Origin: Eutypella sp. D-1
Lineage: Eukaryota; Ascomycota; Sordariomycetes; Xylariales; Diatrypaceae
Direction: 5' to 3'
NCBI GenBank assembly: GCA_023313575.1
Contig: JAJTTP010000004.1
Coordinates: 1,674,001 to 1,738,000, forward strand
DNA length: 64,000 nt
A program made the translations under genes and the position numbers. The notes under the pieces are model-generated. The model did not search any database. It worked only from the letters and a program-made list of their open reading frames with translations, and was not told where the DNA came from. Positions 25,497 through 39,100 of this stretch are shown piece by piece. Positions within the stretch are counted from its first letter, which is position 1. The number at the start of each line of letters is the position of its first letter.

Positions 25497-26707
25497 GTTT
25501 GTGACAGCTTGGTTGGTTTGCCTATGTTGCCCGGACAGACGGAAACGAAAAGTGTGTGTTGCAAAGCGCTGCGGTGCCCATACCAATGTGCACACATAAT
25601 ATGCCCACAGAACCCCTGAATCGCAGCATTTTTTCCCCCCGTCCAGGCCCGAGCATGCACCTTATATCTTAGAAGGCACTGGAATCAGGCCCTCGCGCCG
25701 TGGTGGCGGGAGTGGCGTCATTAGACGTCGAATAAGTCGTGGGATGATGATGCCGTCCATACATAATATAATAAGACCTATAGAAAGAAAATGGGACAGA
25801 CACACGCACGCACGCCTGGGTCCGCTTTGGACTTTACAAATGCGTGATGGCCTCTGATACAAACATTTAATTTGATCGTCCCTATATGGGCCTAACAGGT
25901 ATATAGCCAAACCATGCAACACCCCCCCCCCCCCCCCCGGTGTTACATACAATTCATTCATAACTCGTCGTCACCCGCAAATACGCCCCCTACCGACGCT
26001 CTAGCCAGAGATCGTGAACTGCGCAGGCCATTTCGTGTCTCCCTTGCGATAGCTGTGGGGGGCAAATCCCTCGTCTCTTACTATCTATCTACTCATCATA
26101 CACGTCTGATGATTTTCAAGAGTATACCTAAGCTAAGTAATTAATAAGGCTTCACGGGCAGCTAGATAGGCCACACAAGGAGTCTACTGCGGCAGGATAG
26201 AGAGAAAGAAGGGCGTTGGAAAAGCAAAACGATGTATCTGGGTATCTCTATCAACTTTTAATCAGTCCCGCCTTGAACAACTCACCCCGCCCCCGCCCCC
26301 GGGCCCGCCCAACGCTTGCTCCCTAAATAGCAACCATTATCCGCAATAAAAGAAGCCAAAGTCTACCCGACTAACTCCAGCTATGTGATCCATATATGTA
26401 TACTGCAAATTGCCTTTTTCCCATTTTACCTTACGTCAACTCCTACTACCATTGTCGCTCTTAGGGTTGTAAGACAGTGGGAGCCGTACCATTCTTGCTC
26501 CAAATGTCCCATCTCGTCGTCTCGGGGAAGATTATTCGAATACTGATGTGACGATCACGTAAGCCATTTAGACATGGGAATGGGACCTTAGGGCATACAG
26601 TGGTCCAATGTCCCGTGTATCTAGGCAGAGCCTAGGAATAGCGAGATAAGCCAAGCCATCTAGCCGCCAGTAGTAAGTAACAAGCAGGGCGGCCGGCCGA
26701 AGTTAAA
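25497..26707. other. Convergent intergenic region
   Basis: 3' flanks of two convergent genes. It contains a C17 homopolymer at about 25922-25938 and a short GC-rich C/G patch near 26285-26308. No open reading frame of note. Confidence 0.6.
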
Positions 26708-28863
26708 TCAAAGATCGTCGTTATCCAGCGCGCCGGCTCCAAAAGAGTAGACGTTGATGTTGCTCTGGAGGCCGACGAAGAGGGAGGGGACGTCGTGGTC
26801 GCGGGGGAAGGCGCGGAAGCGCAGGCTGCGGACGGGCCCGCGGTCGGAGCGCACGGCGTCGAGCGCAGCGCACCGCAGCCGCCGCCCGTCGCGCACCGAG
26901 AACAGCGCCACGCGCCCGTCGTCGTGCGCCGTCGCCGCGACCCCCGTGCCCGCGTCGTAGTCCAGCCCCATGCCGAAGTGCGCCGCGTTTCGGTACTCCG
27001 GGAATGTGAGGAGCGGCTGCGCCACGTCGACGTTAGCGTCGGTTAGGGCAAACGGAGCGTCGTTCTTCTTGTTGCGTTTGTGGTGCTTGGGAGATCTGTT
27101 GTTTTTGCTATTGTTGTGGTTGCTGCCGCTGCCACCGCTATTGTTGTTGCTGCTCTTGCGGAACCGCAGATCGTAGACCGCGAGGTTATTCTGCAGACCG
27201 GCGACGAGGACCTGGTACTCGTTGACGGAGCGGATGTGTGCGATGGAGCTGGGGACAGTGAGTGCGTCCCAGCGCGCGCAGGGTTGGCGGTGGTCGGCGA
27301 TCCACATGCGGTTGGGGCGACCGCCGAAGAGCAGGACCTCCGGGTGGCCGACCTGGTAGTCGACGGCAAAAACGTCCGTGTACGGGTTCCGCTCCCCGAG
27401 GGCGAACTTCTGCGGAGTCAGCCACGCACGGTAGCCGTCGGCGACCCAGCGCACCACGCCACGGTTCGTGCCGATCGCGCACACCTGGTTCGAGTTGGCC
27501 GGGGCCGGCGTGATTGTGTTGGCTTGGTAGTCGAAGTGTTTGAGGTCGCCTTGCGTGTTGATCCTCCTATATGTGGAATCGCCGCCTGTTGCCGTGTCAG
27601 TGAAAGACTGCGCTCTACTGGGATTTTCCTTGAAAACTCGTGTAGGAAGGAATATATTATAGGAATCCAACAACCGAAAAGGGATATGTCGGAAACTTAC
27701 TCCATCCCAAATTCCATTTTGGTGTCGCGCCAGCCCCCATAGTCTCCTTGGGCGCGAAGGCCCAGATGACGACATCCTGGCCGGGACTTCGGGAGGCGAT
27801 GAGGACCTGGTTACTCGGCTGGTGGTATTTGATATCTGATATCTGGGACACGGCCAGCTCGTGATACGCACCGACGCCTGCGAGATTGTCGGGGTTAGTG
27901 TGACGGCTACCGGCTGCAACACTAGAAATACTTACCAGACACAGGGGTTCTGTAATTTGCTAAAAGCCGACGGTGGACGCTGGCGAAATACTTGTTAGTG
28001 AATAGAGACGTCGAGGCATGATAGATGGCTCGTATGCCGTGCGATAATACTTACAAGCCATTCCGATCCCGGGGTATATATGTAGATATGACAGTCTGCT
28101 CATTGGTAGCTGAAATGAGGCAGGTCAGCGACAGCTCGAGCTCGCTTTCACACGTGACCCCCAGCTGCAGTTTATGACAAGACCGGGGCAAAAAGAAAAC
28201 AAAAAAAAAGACTTACTCGCAAATGCCACGCACATGTCGGTGTTCGAGTCCTGGTTATCGATGCATAGGTGATCGACATTGGTACGCGAGGACTCCCAGC
28301 GCGCATCTTTGAGGGGTATCTTCCCGGCGGCGACAAGGCCGGCCGCGAAGCCGGCAGGCGGCGCGAGGTTGGCGGCCGACCTGCGCAGCCCGCCGAGCTC
28401 GCGGTCGAGACGGCCGCCAATCAGGGGGTGAGTGAGAACAGGGGCACGGGCTCGGCGGCGGCGCTCGACGTCGGCGCGTCGGAGAGCGCGGGCACCCTCT
28501 TCGTCCTCGAGCCGGCGCCTCTTGACGGTGTCCGCCGACCATGCCGCACCGCCCGGCGCCGTCTGGCTCTTCTCGATCTTGAAGTACTTCTTCCTCTCCG
28601 GGTCTGCAAAGGTTTTCGCCCCATTTCCCTTAGTCAGCTATCGTGTATAAGAGGCTTCTACAATCACATTGTCGAGGATCGCGTGGAAATATGAAAATAG
28701 TACAAGAATTGCGAGAACGAGAACGGACCAGACCAGGGCAGAGACTATGAATACAGAAGGGGGAAAAGAAAAAAGACATCGCAGCTACCCCTTTTTTCAC
28801 ACGTGACACATAATGGATAGACTGACCGTAGTAATACCCGGGGATATTCATAGTCGACGCCAT
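26708..28863 (-). CDS. DCAF4-like WD-repeat protein
   Basis: Probable substrate receptor of a Cul4-DDB1 ubiquitin ligase, by analogy with DCAF4. Exons: 28827-28863, 28217-28603, 28055-28109, 27936-27979, 27701-27877 and a long last exon ending 26708. The first junction joins MNIPGYYY to DPERKKYFKIEKS, the N-terminal signature of DCAF4-type proteins. WD-like segments follow: ISDIKYHQPSNQVLIASR, QDVVIWAF, QVCAIGTNRGVVRW, ADHRQPCARW, NEYQVLVAGLQNNLAVYDLR and ALDNDDL at the end. An Asn/Lys/His-rich low-complexity insert sits at about 27050-27160. The donor at 27700 (GTAAGT) is clear, but the matching acceptor is not. AG at 27637-27638 keeps frame (about 542 residues) but is a rare GAG, while a more canonical CAG at 27608 would need a different donor. 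Treat residues around that junction as unsettled. Confidence 0.78.
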
Positions 28864-29757
28864 CTCAACAAATGCGAGCTCAAAACCATCCAGGTGGACC
28901 CTGTGATCTTTTGATATTGCGGCGGGTCGGCGTCTGCATTTACATCCCTTTGGTGAACTCCCTTTGCAGGATATCTCTCTTCTTTTTTTTTTACCCTCCC
29001 CTGTTTATAAAATCCTCATCCGTACGATACCTTAGGTAGGCAGGCAGGGTAAGACAGACAGGAATTGATAATACAGTTTTTGTTCGCCTGCTGAGGTGAA
29101 ATATTCAAGTAACCGGGATAGCTAAATAAAAGATCTTTGCCCTTAAGGTTTCTGGTTTTTGATTGGAACCAATGACGGCCTTGGGAGCTCCAAGGCGTTC
29201 CGGGGAGCTAGTAACATTTGCTTAATCACACTTGCGTTACCGATAGAACTAAAAAAATGCATTGTGTCGTAGTGTTTCATTTATCGAGCATAAACTACAG
29301 AGCCTAAGTACCGGAGAGGCTGTCACGTGCAATTCTCACTAGCATGCCAAGACCAGATTTCCAATCATGGGACTCAAGTGGTCGCCGGAAGACCGGTTAG
29401 TCGGATAGACGGATTTTAATATACTACTTTCAAGGTTGTTCTACAGACATATCACAGGCGATAGGGCGAGAATATCAGGATTATACTTTCTTTATTTTTG
29501 TATTAGTCTATTGAGACGCATGTAGGATCCCGAGAACCAAGACCATGGTCTTATCAGTCCCTAACACACGCGCCGCAACTCACGATTAATGAGCCGGCGA
29601 CTGAAATCATTTCAGTGTACATAAGGAAAAATATTGCGCAACAGGCAACGACCCTTATAGACTCGTGGGATTATGTACCATGAGGTAGAAACTGCTCGGC
29701 GGTTATGCTTATGAGCGATTATGTGCCGAGAGCATCTCATATTAGGGGTGTTTACGC
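28864..29757. other. Intergenic region
   Basis: Promoter of the WD-repeat gene and 3' flank of the H+-ATPase gene. T-rich run at about 28980-28993 and CTTAGGTAGGCAGGCAGG at 29031-29048. The ATPase reading frame stays open into this flank only if its last intron is retained (stop at 29612-29614). Confidence 0.6.
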
Positions 29758-32745
29758 TCATTGCGACTTCTCGTGCTGGGTAGAGACACGCTGGAGAGAG
29801 ACGACTGCATCCAATGTTAGTAAGTGAGATTCGAGAAATGGGATGAGACAATGTAAACTTACCGAAGTCTTCGAGTGACCTCTGCTTTTGGCTGCCCTTG
29901 GGCGACTTGCCGTGCATCAGGTTGTCGAAGCCAACGCTGTCCTGGAGCAGGTAGTAGACACCACCCATGATGCAGAAGACACCGAAGGAGAAGATCCACA
30001 CACGGACGACAGTGACAATGTGAGTCAGCTGGCCGCCCTCGAAGAAACCCCAGATACAGAAGCAGGTGGCAAGGATATCGACAACCAAGATGGCACCAGC
30101 AAGCTGCCACGAGGGGATGGACGACCAGAAGGGACCGTTGGCACGAGTGATGAAGATGAGCCAGTTCTCAGTCAGGGAGACCTCGAGGAACACAACCTCA
30201 TCCAAGTTACCGTTGTTCTGGGCAATACCACCCTCGACGTAAGTGCCATCCGGACCAACACCACCGGCGTACAGGGTGGTGACAGTAATCCAGGTACCGA
30301 CAGCAAGGACGAGACCGAGCAGGACGGACATACCCCAGAGCTTGGGCAGGTTCCACTTGACAGGGCTCATCGAGTACGGGGCGTTATCGTAGGCAATAGC
30401 CAGAGTGGCGACATCAGCAAAGATGGCAATGAAGACAACCAGCTCAATGTTAAGGGAACGGTTCAGGATGGCAATCCAGAGGCCGAGGTAGATCTCCAAG
30501 TGCAGGGACAGGGCGATACGGTAGACAACGTAGGCGTACATGCGGTGGAAAATCTGGCGCGAAGTCTTGAGGGCATCAATAATGGCACCAAGACCAGGGG
30601 CAAGGAAGACGATATCGGCAGCGGAACGGGCAGCGTCGGAGGCACCCTCGACAGCAATACCAGTGTCAGCCTTCTTCAGCGAGGGAGCATCGTTGACACC
30701 GTCACCAGTCATGGCAACCAGGTAACCACGCTGCTGCAGAATCTCGACGACGTTGTACTTGTGCTGGGGGAAGACCTCAGCGAAACCATCGGCAGCCTCA
30801 ACGAAATCGTAAACCTCAGAGCCGGGCATGTCGCCACCGCCACCAAGACCAAGGCGCTCAGCGTTGTAAACGTTGGTGCCGAGACCGAGCTGACGAGAAG
30901 TCTCACGAGCAATACCGACGGCATCACCAGTAAGCATCTTAATAGAGAGACCGAGACGCTTGGCTTCGTTGATAGTGCGGGCAGTATCGTGACGGGGAGG
31001 GTCAGAGCAGGGCATAATACCGAGGATTTCCCAGGCACCCTCACCACGCTTGCGAGCGACACCAAGGGATCGGAAACCACGGGTAGCGAATTCAGCAACC
31101 TTGTTCTTGTAGTCCTGGTCAATCTGCTCGGCGATGGGGTGGTCCTCCTCGACGGTCTTGAGAACGAACAGAGGGGCACCCTTGACACAGGTAATGCGCT
31201 CACCCTGGGGAGACTCGACGATAGCAGTGACCTTCTTGGAGACGGGGTCGAAGGGGAAGAACTCCTTCACAGAGTACTTGGAGAGAACGCTCTTCGCACG
31301 AGGGTAGTACTTGAGAGACTTCAGGAAAGCCTTGTCGATAGCGTCCATACCCTTCTTCTTGCGGGAAGCAGCAAGGCAGGCCGTAAGCATGAGGTCCTCA
31401 GGGTCGACACCAGCGACGGTGTACGGCTCAGAGAGGGACAGCTTGTTCTTGGTCAGAGTACCAGTCTTGTCGGAGCAGAGAATCTCGACACCAGCAAGGG
31501 ACTCAATGGCGGACAGCTTCTGGACGATAGCCTTCTTCTTGGCGAGGTAGGCAGCACCAACAGCCATGGTGGTGGTGACGACGGCAGGAAGACCGACGGG
31601 GACACCAACAATGGTGATGGCAAGGGTGAAGCGCAGAATGGGGACAATCTCCAGAGAGCGGTAGAAAGACGCAATCCAGACAACGAGCAGGGTGAAGACG
31701 ACGAGAATCAGCAGAATGGTACCAATACCGTTCAGCACCTCCGTGAAGTGACCGGTGCCGGAAGAGGCCTGGTTGACAAGAGCAGCAGCGCGACCGACGA
31801 AGGTGTTGTCACCGGTGGCAGTAACGATCATGAAAGCCTCGCCACGCTTGACGGCAGACGAAGCAAAGCACTGGTCGCCCTTGTGCTTGTCGACAGCCAG
31901 CGACTCACCAGTGATGGCGGACTGGTCAACCTGTAGGAAGGCATCCTCGGTGACGATGCGGCCATCAGCGGGAATAATGGTACCCTCCTCAACCTGAAGA
32001 ATATCGCCGGGGACAACCTGGGGAGCCTCAATCTCCTTGAGGGTGCCGTCACGGAGAACGACAGCCTTCAGGGCCAGAGTCTTCTTCAGCTCGTCGACAA
32101 TAGAACCAGCCTGGAACTCCTGAATAAAACCGACAGCGGCATTAAGCAGAAGCAGACCGCAAATGACACCGAAATCGACCCAATCTTCCAAACCGGCAGC
32201 GAGAACGGCAGCAGCCTCCATAACGAACTGGATGGGACCAATAAAGAAACCCTGAAGGATAGACAGTTAATACAGCGCCCCATTTACAATTCGATTGTCA
32301 CAACAAGGGTGGTCCACTTACGAAGAACTTCAGGATCAAGTTCTCCTTCTCCTCCTTCATCTGGTTAAGACCGTATTTACGGCGACGGTTCGTCACCTCG
32401 CCTATTCGTCATCTGTTAGCATCAAGTTCCCGGGACGGCGACATGAGCCGGAGTCGCAAACTCACTATCCGTCAGACCAACACGGGTGTCAGTCTGGAGC
32501 ATCTCTTCGGGGATAACACGGCCGGCACCAGCAGGGGAGCCATCACCCTCCTCTTCCTCCTCAAATCCGTGGCCATCTTGCGACTCAAGATCCTCGATCA
32601 GGGCGTCAATGTCCTCATCTTCCTCCTCTTCCTCCTCAACCTTGGGCTTAGTAGCGGCAGGTGGGGGAGCCGACTTCTCGTTAAAATCGCCCGACTCGAT
32701 ATTCGTGTTTAGAGCCGGCGCTCCGGCGGGTTGGGACTCAGCCAT
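29758..32745 (-). CDS. PMA1: Plasma-membrane H+-ATPase
   Basis: P3A-type proton pump that hydrolyses ATP to drive H+ out of the cell and energise nutrient uptake. Four exons: 32466-32745, 32322-32401, 29863-32251 and 29758-29804; introns 64, 70 and 58 bp; 931 residues (family about 920). The N-terminus is acidic (runs of Glu). Motifs are FFIGPIQFV in M1, [27 protein letters not shown] in M4, the phosphorylated Asp in [13 protein letters not shown] (about residue 381), KGAPLFVLK and [16 protein letters not shown]. The last exon supplies only [15 protein letters not shown], the autoinhibitory tail whose Ser-Thr pair is the phosphorylation site in yeast Pma1. Codon use is strongly biased, as expected for one of the most abundant membrane proteins. 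It is followed upstream by an exceptionally long gene-free stretch. Confidence 0.98.
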
Positions 32746-33660
32746 GATGGCGAGCTTATTTTGGATATTAAAACGGAGCTATAGATGCCGTGTATATCTA
32801 AGGCTGGGAAAGTATGTAGTGGATTAAGAATAAGCGTAAGAAAAAAGTGTAGTTGGGGCTCTTGTGTTTTTGTTTCGTATAACGGGGTGAGCGAATTGTG
32901 TCGCGACGAGACAATATCGAGCAGTAGCGGGCTGGAAGGCTGAAGTGCTGGAATGCTGTGGTTGTTGTTGATTCCCTTATTTTTAAGATTTAAAGTTGAC
33001 TTTGACTTGACTTCTTCTTTTTTAAAATGGGAAATTCAAATTGCAGCTATCCTCCTTCTCTCTGTATTCTTTTTTCTTCTCCTTCTGGCAGCGAGCAATA
33101 ACAAGAGATAATAGGGGCGGGAGGGATAGGAACCGAGTCTAAGAAAGGTAAACCTTAATACAAGGTTTTTCCATCGAATAAGACTGGTTTAAAGTAGTCG
33201 AGGGGTGAGGGAAGAGGGGAGATTGACACGACTTCTAAGGTCACCACGGACGACGTCAAGGAAAATCGACGAGTCGAACGGACGAATCACTCACGTGGTG
33301 AAGAAGGAAAAGGGAAGGGGGAAGAGGGAAGCGCGTCGGGAATTTGAGCAGTGGACGATGGGCTTTTTATTATTTGATCCATGTAGCAGCAAGCCATCGA
33401 AAATCCATGCTAAAACCAACTCGGCGGCGAACTTGTTTTACGGCTTGTTTTTCCCTCATCAATTCAATAAGGTAAAGTAAATGCTAAGTACCACAAGCAG
33501 TTAGGTACAATTACCCTAAGCTTGGTCTCTTTTCCCATTTTTTTTTCTTCTTCCTTTCTTTCCTTTCCGTCACTTTTCCCACCCCCCCAGAATGAACCCC
33601 CCCGGTCCTAGCTTTTTTACCTTCACTTCGTCCTTTCTACATTAGGTGATTGATGTACCT
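32746..33660. promoter_or_regulatory. Upstream/leader region of the H+-ATPase gene
   Basis: Directly 5' of the minus-strand ATPase gene, with long pyrimidine/purine-skewed stretches (plus-strand T/C-rich at about 33010-33080 and 33528-33580, A/G-rich at 33295-33335). Such tracts are common in promoters and leaders of highly expressed fungal genes. Exact start sites cannot be placed from sequence. Confidence 0.45.
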
Positions 33661-33934
33661 GATCTATAAGTTTATCGTGGTTGTGTACATACAAGGGTAC
33701 ATGTTTGTCCCAGGAGAAGCCGAAACGGCGCGAAAAAGCTGCAGCAGCTACCAGGAAGAAACTGGAGAAACGGGTCTAGTTTCTATGTGGGTACCTCTCT
33801 AATGTGGAATAGGGACATGATTAGTCCCACCCTTAGCACGATTGGACGAACATTCAAGGCTAAGGAAGTACCTAGCTAATTGAGCTACATTTCACATGTA
33901 CCCGGCCCTACTTTGAAGTGAACTTATTGATCCC

Positions 33935-33958
33935 ATCGCATCGCATCGCATCGCACCG
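33935..33958. repeat. Pentanucleotide CATCG tandem repeat
   Basis: Four to five consecutive copies of CATCG ending in CACCG. Short and seen directly; no function inferred. Confidence 0.8.
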
Positions 33959-36162
33959 CAAAATCCACATCCTGCCCAGGTAGTCTCATCCTATCTGCCT
34001 ATCCGTCATCCATCCTAAAAGGCCCGCTTGCCCATGGCTTTTCAAGGGCCCACGGGGAAAAAAACAGACATGGACCAGTGGACCCAGCACCCCTACATAA
34101 ACAATACGTACTCCTGGCCCGCTGCAAGATTGGTTTGCAGCGTTTTGCAGCATCCCCATGCCGAAGACCCATCATTCTGCCAGTGGTGTTGGCGACCTAC
34201 CAGTTCGGCCAGTTATTTTATGAGCTTTATTATGTACCCAGTTCGTATCTACCGACCTACTGTACCTGTTTCACGGTAATTGCTACTCGACTCGCACAGT
34301 CGCAACCCTTAGTCAGCGCGCATGGACAGCACAAAACGGGTTAGGCACCGAGTAAAATGATGAAATGCCTTAGGATAGTCGCGGAGTATGGAAGTTTCGA
34401 CGGTGTATAACAACCTCGGGATATATCAAACACTTCTAAGAGTACCTGGGCCAGGGCTGTCAGGTAAAGGAGGTAAGAGAAGCGTACTCATAATGTTGTT
34501 ACTATTGTCACTACAGTACTCCGTACATGATATGAATATGCCAGCGAGCTAATTCAAGCGCCAATGCCGCCTTACTTGCAGAGAATGTCTATGGAAGATG
34601 ACCCATCATCAGATCTTCAAATCCCATTTAGTACGCAGGTAAGTAAGAGCGGCACGTAAGAAAACTCATGAACCTATAATTCTTTGAATGTAATCGACAG
34701 AAGTATACCGCCTGTTTGTCGCCCAGAAAATGTAGTCCCGTTACATGATATTTCCAGCCACGTTATACATGTTTACATCGAAAGGGAAATAGTTAGGTAC
34801 ATGCCACTTTCACCTATCTACCTAGGCACCCCCAGTAGTGTCCACATGGTCAACTTTTTTATACGATCCACCTTTACCTTATTTAGTCAGGTACTAGCCG
34901 AGAGCTCTACCTTTGTAGGCCGATGTTTCTCTTATCTCGTCCGGCCCAGCTCGGTTGCAATAGGTGATGGCAGTTACTTACCCGAAGGGTCGAGGCCAAT
35001 TGGCTCCCATCCCAAGCCGTCCCAGTGATCCAATCACATCCCATCATTTCCATTCCTGTCTGCACAAAATTCTGTACAGTGCGGGATATGCGCATGTCCC
35101 CACTTATTCTCGCTCTTAGGAAGTTCCTTCGGTATCCCTTTACGAGCGGCTACGGCACCAAGTAAGTACCTACGTACCTCTCGTAGTTTCGTTCCCTCAC
35201 ATTCCCCAGTCGCAATATGCGTGATTTTTCAGAGGAAAAAATTTCGGTCTCCGCGACTGAGCGAAAACGCGATATCAGCATCTCGCCTTACCACAAACCG
35301 CTCTTCGCTGACAAAAGACCGTTCTCGAGCTGTATCAGTATACTCTCTTATCAATTGGCAATTTCAATTGTCATAAATGTCCTGCTCGGCGGCCTGGAGA
35401 GCTGTCGACTGTTCACCTCGAGTAATTGTTTTTGTTCCGCCGAAATAGGTGAAGCAATCCACAATTCGTTTCCTGGGACCCCCCTACCCCCCTGCGCTGA
35501 CTGGCCTCAGCGCGAAGCTTGTCCTTTGGTTTAACCCATCAGGGATAATCCATGCGGGGCATGCAGCTGTACCCGCAGTACATCTCTCTCAATTGTGGAA
35601 TTTTGTACACACAGTATTCGCTTTTATTACTGTATTGCACCCAGATTGCACCATGCCTACGTGAACGGGAACGGGAACGCCTCATGATGAGCAGTTTGGC
35701 TTCGTGCAGAGTTTCAAGGTTGGCTTCCAATCCCTTCCTTCCCTCTTGTCATCCTCCGTCATCCTTCTTTCCAAGGTTTGTCGTGGTGCTCCTCTGCCTG
35801 TCAACCTGTATCTATCATATCAGCGAACCTGACTCGAGCTCAAGGCGAGACGAGACACCTTGGCACCGTAGCAGAGGACCTCGGGAGGGATTTTCCCATG
35901 TACAAGACCACCACCACCGCCAATCACCACCGCCTCTTCTTGAGAGGCCCATGCGCGTTCCGGCTTCAAAGTGAGCCATTTTCTATAGAATCGGTGATGC
36001 TGCACGTCCAAATCAATAAGAAATCAACCAACGATATAATACCTATCCGGCAATGCTTACGTTTTGAATTATGTAACGACCTAGACCGGGTACCTATAGT
36101 ACATATGCACCTAGGAAGTTTACATGTGCGTATGTAGCTATAGATGTAGCTATCTTACTTAG

Positions 36163-36172
36163 TACCTAGGTA
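36163..36172. repeat. TACCTAGGTA palindrome (one of several)
   Basis: Perfect 10-base palindrome also found at 13055-13064, 16442-16451 and 22451-22460. Near copies lie at about 4285, 34810, 49000 and elsewhere. All copies I see are outside coding exons. Confidence 0.75.
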
Positions 36173-39100
36173 CTTATCTAGGGTTTCCCTTAGGTATGCT
36201 GTAGGTAGATGCATACATACGTAGGTGGCCCAGATTAGACTAGTAAGTAATATTATTGGCCGATCTTATGCTCCATCTTGTCTTTATTTTACTCAATGCA
36301 ACCTGTAGATTAATATTAACAATTTACAAACACCAACAGGAACAGTTCTGCCGCTATGCCGCCATTCAAGATCCGGCCCTAATACCTGGGCAAGCCGTTA
36401 GAGCAGAGATTTATGTGTTACCTGGCACGCCTGACACGCCTGGTCTGGTCTTGCTGGTCCCCTTGATCCCTTGGATATGCTGGAGTGTCCAGGAGTAGCT
36501 TATTATTACATACCTGAATAGCTCAGGGTGCATCAGATGCCTCTCCACCTCCAGCTGTTCATCCTCATTTTTCGTTTTAGTAGTAGGTTCCTTCGAGCGG
36601 CTCTTTTAACTCGATTGGTCTTGGCGTTTACTGTATGGGTGATAAAAGATATATATGGGAATCGGTCTGCCCCCCGTTTCGTGCAGTGACGGTGAATGGT
36701 TGGAGTTATCCGATTGCCCTTGTACGTTTAGTAAATGCCCAGGTGCTGTTCATCATTCAAGGGTGGGATATGGATCTCTCTTTGGCCGTTACGAAGTCCG
36801 TAGTAAGTTCCGCGGATGGAATCCCGCTGGGAATCCCGCCTGGGGGGGAAGCAAGTCCATAGATGGCTTGAGATGCCGGAGTTTTAGCTCTTCCCCCAGT
36901 TGCGTTGCCGCTTGCCCAGTTCTTTCTTATCTTACATAACGGGCAGATAACCTGTAACTCACCATGGTTTATCGAATCCCTACATACATCCGTGCTACAT
37001 AGCGTGGCTTACTATGTACTCAAAAATACGTCATTGAGAGGTCCTCGACCCCAAGTTCCCCCCAAGTCTCCCCCCCAAGTCCCGCAGGTCACCCTTCTTG
37101 GTCCATGCAAGCCATGGCCTTCCCCCCCATTGCCCCCCAGAGCCTGCCCAGGTGCTTACAGAGAGTACCGAAGCAGGGAAGTACAGCAAATCGAGTTTGA
37201 TCACACGGTCCTTTTTTTCCCACCCCGGCTGCCCTATCAGCGATCAGAGAATCGGGGCCGTAATGGTAGGGGCCCAATGAGGGCCTTTCCGTTTCCGCTT
37301 TTCTTCGCTTTTTGGCCCTTTGCCTCATCCACTCGGCCATTCCTTGTCCTCCACACAGACTCGCGGCATTTTCCCCACGCTGTCACCGGCGGCGACGCTT
37401 ACATGGTATGGTAGCAGAGAAAAAAAAAAAAGAAAAAAAAAACTCGGTCAAACACGGCGTTTCGCCTCCCGGCTCTGAAACTCGGCCTTGATCCGTTTTA
37501 TTCTCGATATCGCCGGCGTTTCCGTACGTATCAAAGAGAGTATCAGCGGTCATCGGGGAAAGATTTCGTCTATTCCGTACCTAGCTATAATACGCATTGC
37601 GCAACTGCGTCCATCATCGCGAGCAACGTTAGCTGGTTTGTTGGTTTTTCCTAGAATTTTTTCAATCCTCTTTTCGCCCTTGTTTTGCCGGTAACGTAAA
37701 AAATCTTCTTTCTACGGGTTTCTCTCGACCAAGCTTGTCTCGCCCGTTTCGGTCTCCTACCTACACGGAGCTCCTATGGTGTTCAATACCGGCACTTAAA
37801 TGGGCAAAGCTCTTTGGGCCGGAGCTTTGACGATCTGCGGATGCTAGCAATGGTAGGTTTGGCGCCAAGTGGCCCTCTTTTTTTCTTCTTACTCTGGCTT
37901 TTTAATATATTGCCTTTTCTTGGTTGTCTCATATCATCTTGACGTGTGCCAACGAAGCTATGATATTAGCAAAATGCCTCATCTGTGACAGGTATCTTGC
38001 AGTTTCCGCGTAGCACTACATGTTGATATAGCTGACAGCCAAGGCTTCACATTCATTTATCATATCAATACCATACCAGTGATACCCAATCCGTGCTTCT
38101 CTAACCCGTATTCTCGGTCAATGTCAAACAGCCTGTTTTCCTGCTTTGTGGTAAATTCTTCAGCATCAGCTTGGCACCATACGTATGTGCGTATATATAA
38201 ATATATATGCACGACTACCAGATTGCAGCCAGTGAGGATGATACAAATTGAGATGCACGTGTCGTTTCGGTGACGGTTTAGTTTATTCCGTTCCGATATT
38301 TCGAATTCTTTTGCATGGTAGATAGAAAAAGCCGCACGTACTCCGTACACACGATGGAGACATGCAGAATGAATACTGAATACATCTCTACCCATCTACT
38401 AAGTATGGCTACGGGTGACTTCCCGACTCAGCGACGCAGCTTCATCAGTGAACCCCCACACAAATGGCGAAAGTCCGGCCCCATCTTTCATTTCGCCAAT
38501 CAAGAAATCGCCAAAACAAGCATCGGCAGCCTGGCGAGCATCAACGCGAATTCCGGCAGGCGGGCAAGGCGGGCAAGGATCCTCCCCCAAAGGCTGATGT
38601 GATTGCCCTAGCTGGCCAAGCAAAGCCCAAGCTGGTAAGGGCTGGCAGGCTGGCAGGTCAACTGGCTCTGGCTCGCCCGGAACAACCAGAGGAGGTAAAG
38701 CCGTCTTGGCCGCACTGGCCGCACTCAGACAGATAACACCCAGACCAGACAGACCGCTCATCAACCACCCCCAGCCACCCAGAACCCTTCCTTCGCCCCT
38801 TGAGCGCCACCCGTTTCGACGCCGACCAAAGGTCGGGCATAGCACGGGTTGTGGGAGCCGACCCTGCGCTCTCCCTAACTAGTCCAACTACGTAGTAGCC
38901 TCTCTTTTCCCCCCGTCCCGTCGCGTCCTGTCTTGCCCTATCGGCCTCATCGTCCTCAAATTCCTCATAGCGCCTTTTAGGTGCGCGATTAAGCCCTGTT
39001 CGCCTCGTCTCCCGCCGATGGCATTACCTAACCCTTGCCTACGGAGATCTCATCTCCTGAGTTCCGCGGGCCCTCTCATCGCTCTCGCCCACCCTTCTCC

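Noticed and set aside
24789..25595. 268- and 258-codon frames across the TFIP11 3' end
   Set aside because: They are out-of-frame or antisense readings of a GC-rich exon, with compositional bias only.
27600..27720. A fully defined intron-exon junction in the WD-repeat gene
   Set aside because: Several donor/acceptor pairs keep frame, and none is clearly best, so the junction is given only as provisional.
29888..31936. 682-codon open frame on the plus strand opposite the H+-ATPase
   Set aside because: It mirrors the ATPase exon exactly. Strong codon bias of a highly expressed gene removes antisense stops, and the translation is rich in Asp/Gly/Asn/Thr without domain motifs.
38399..38845. 148-codon minus-strand frame
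   Set aside because: Its Ala/Pro/Leu composition arises from repeated GGCTGGCAGG-like words. No start context, neighbours or domain.
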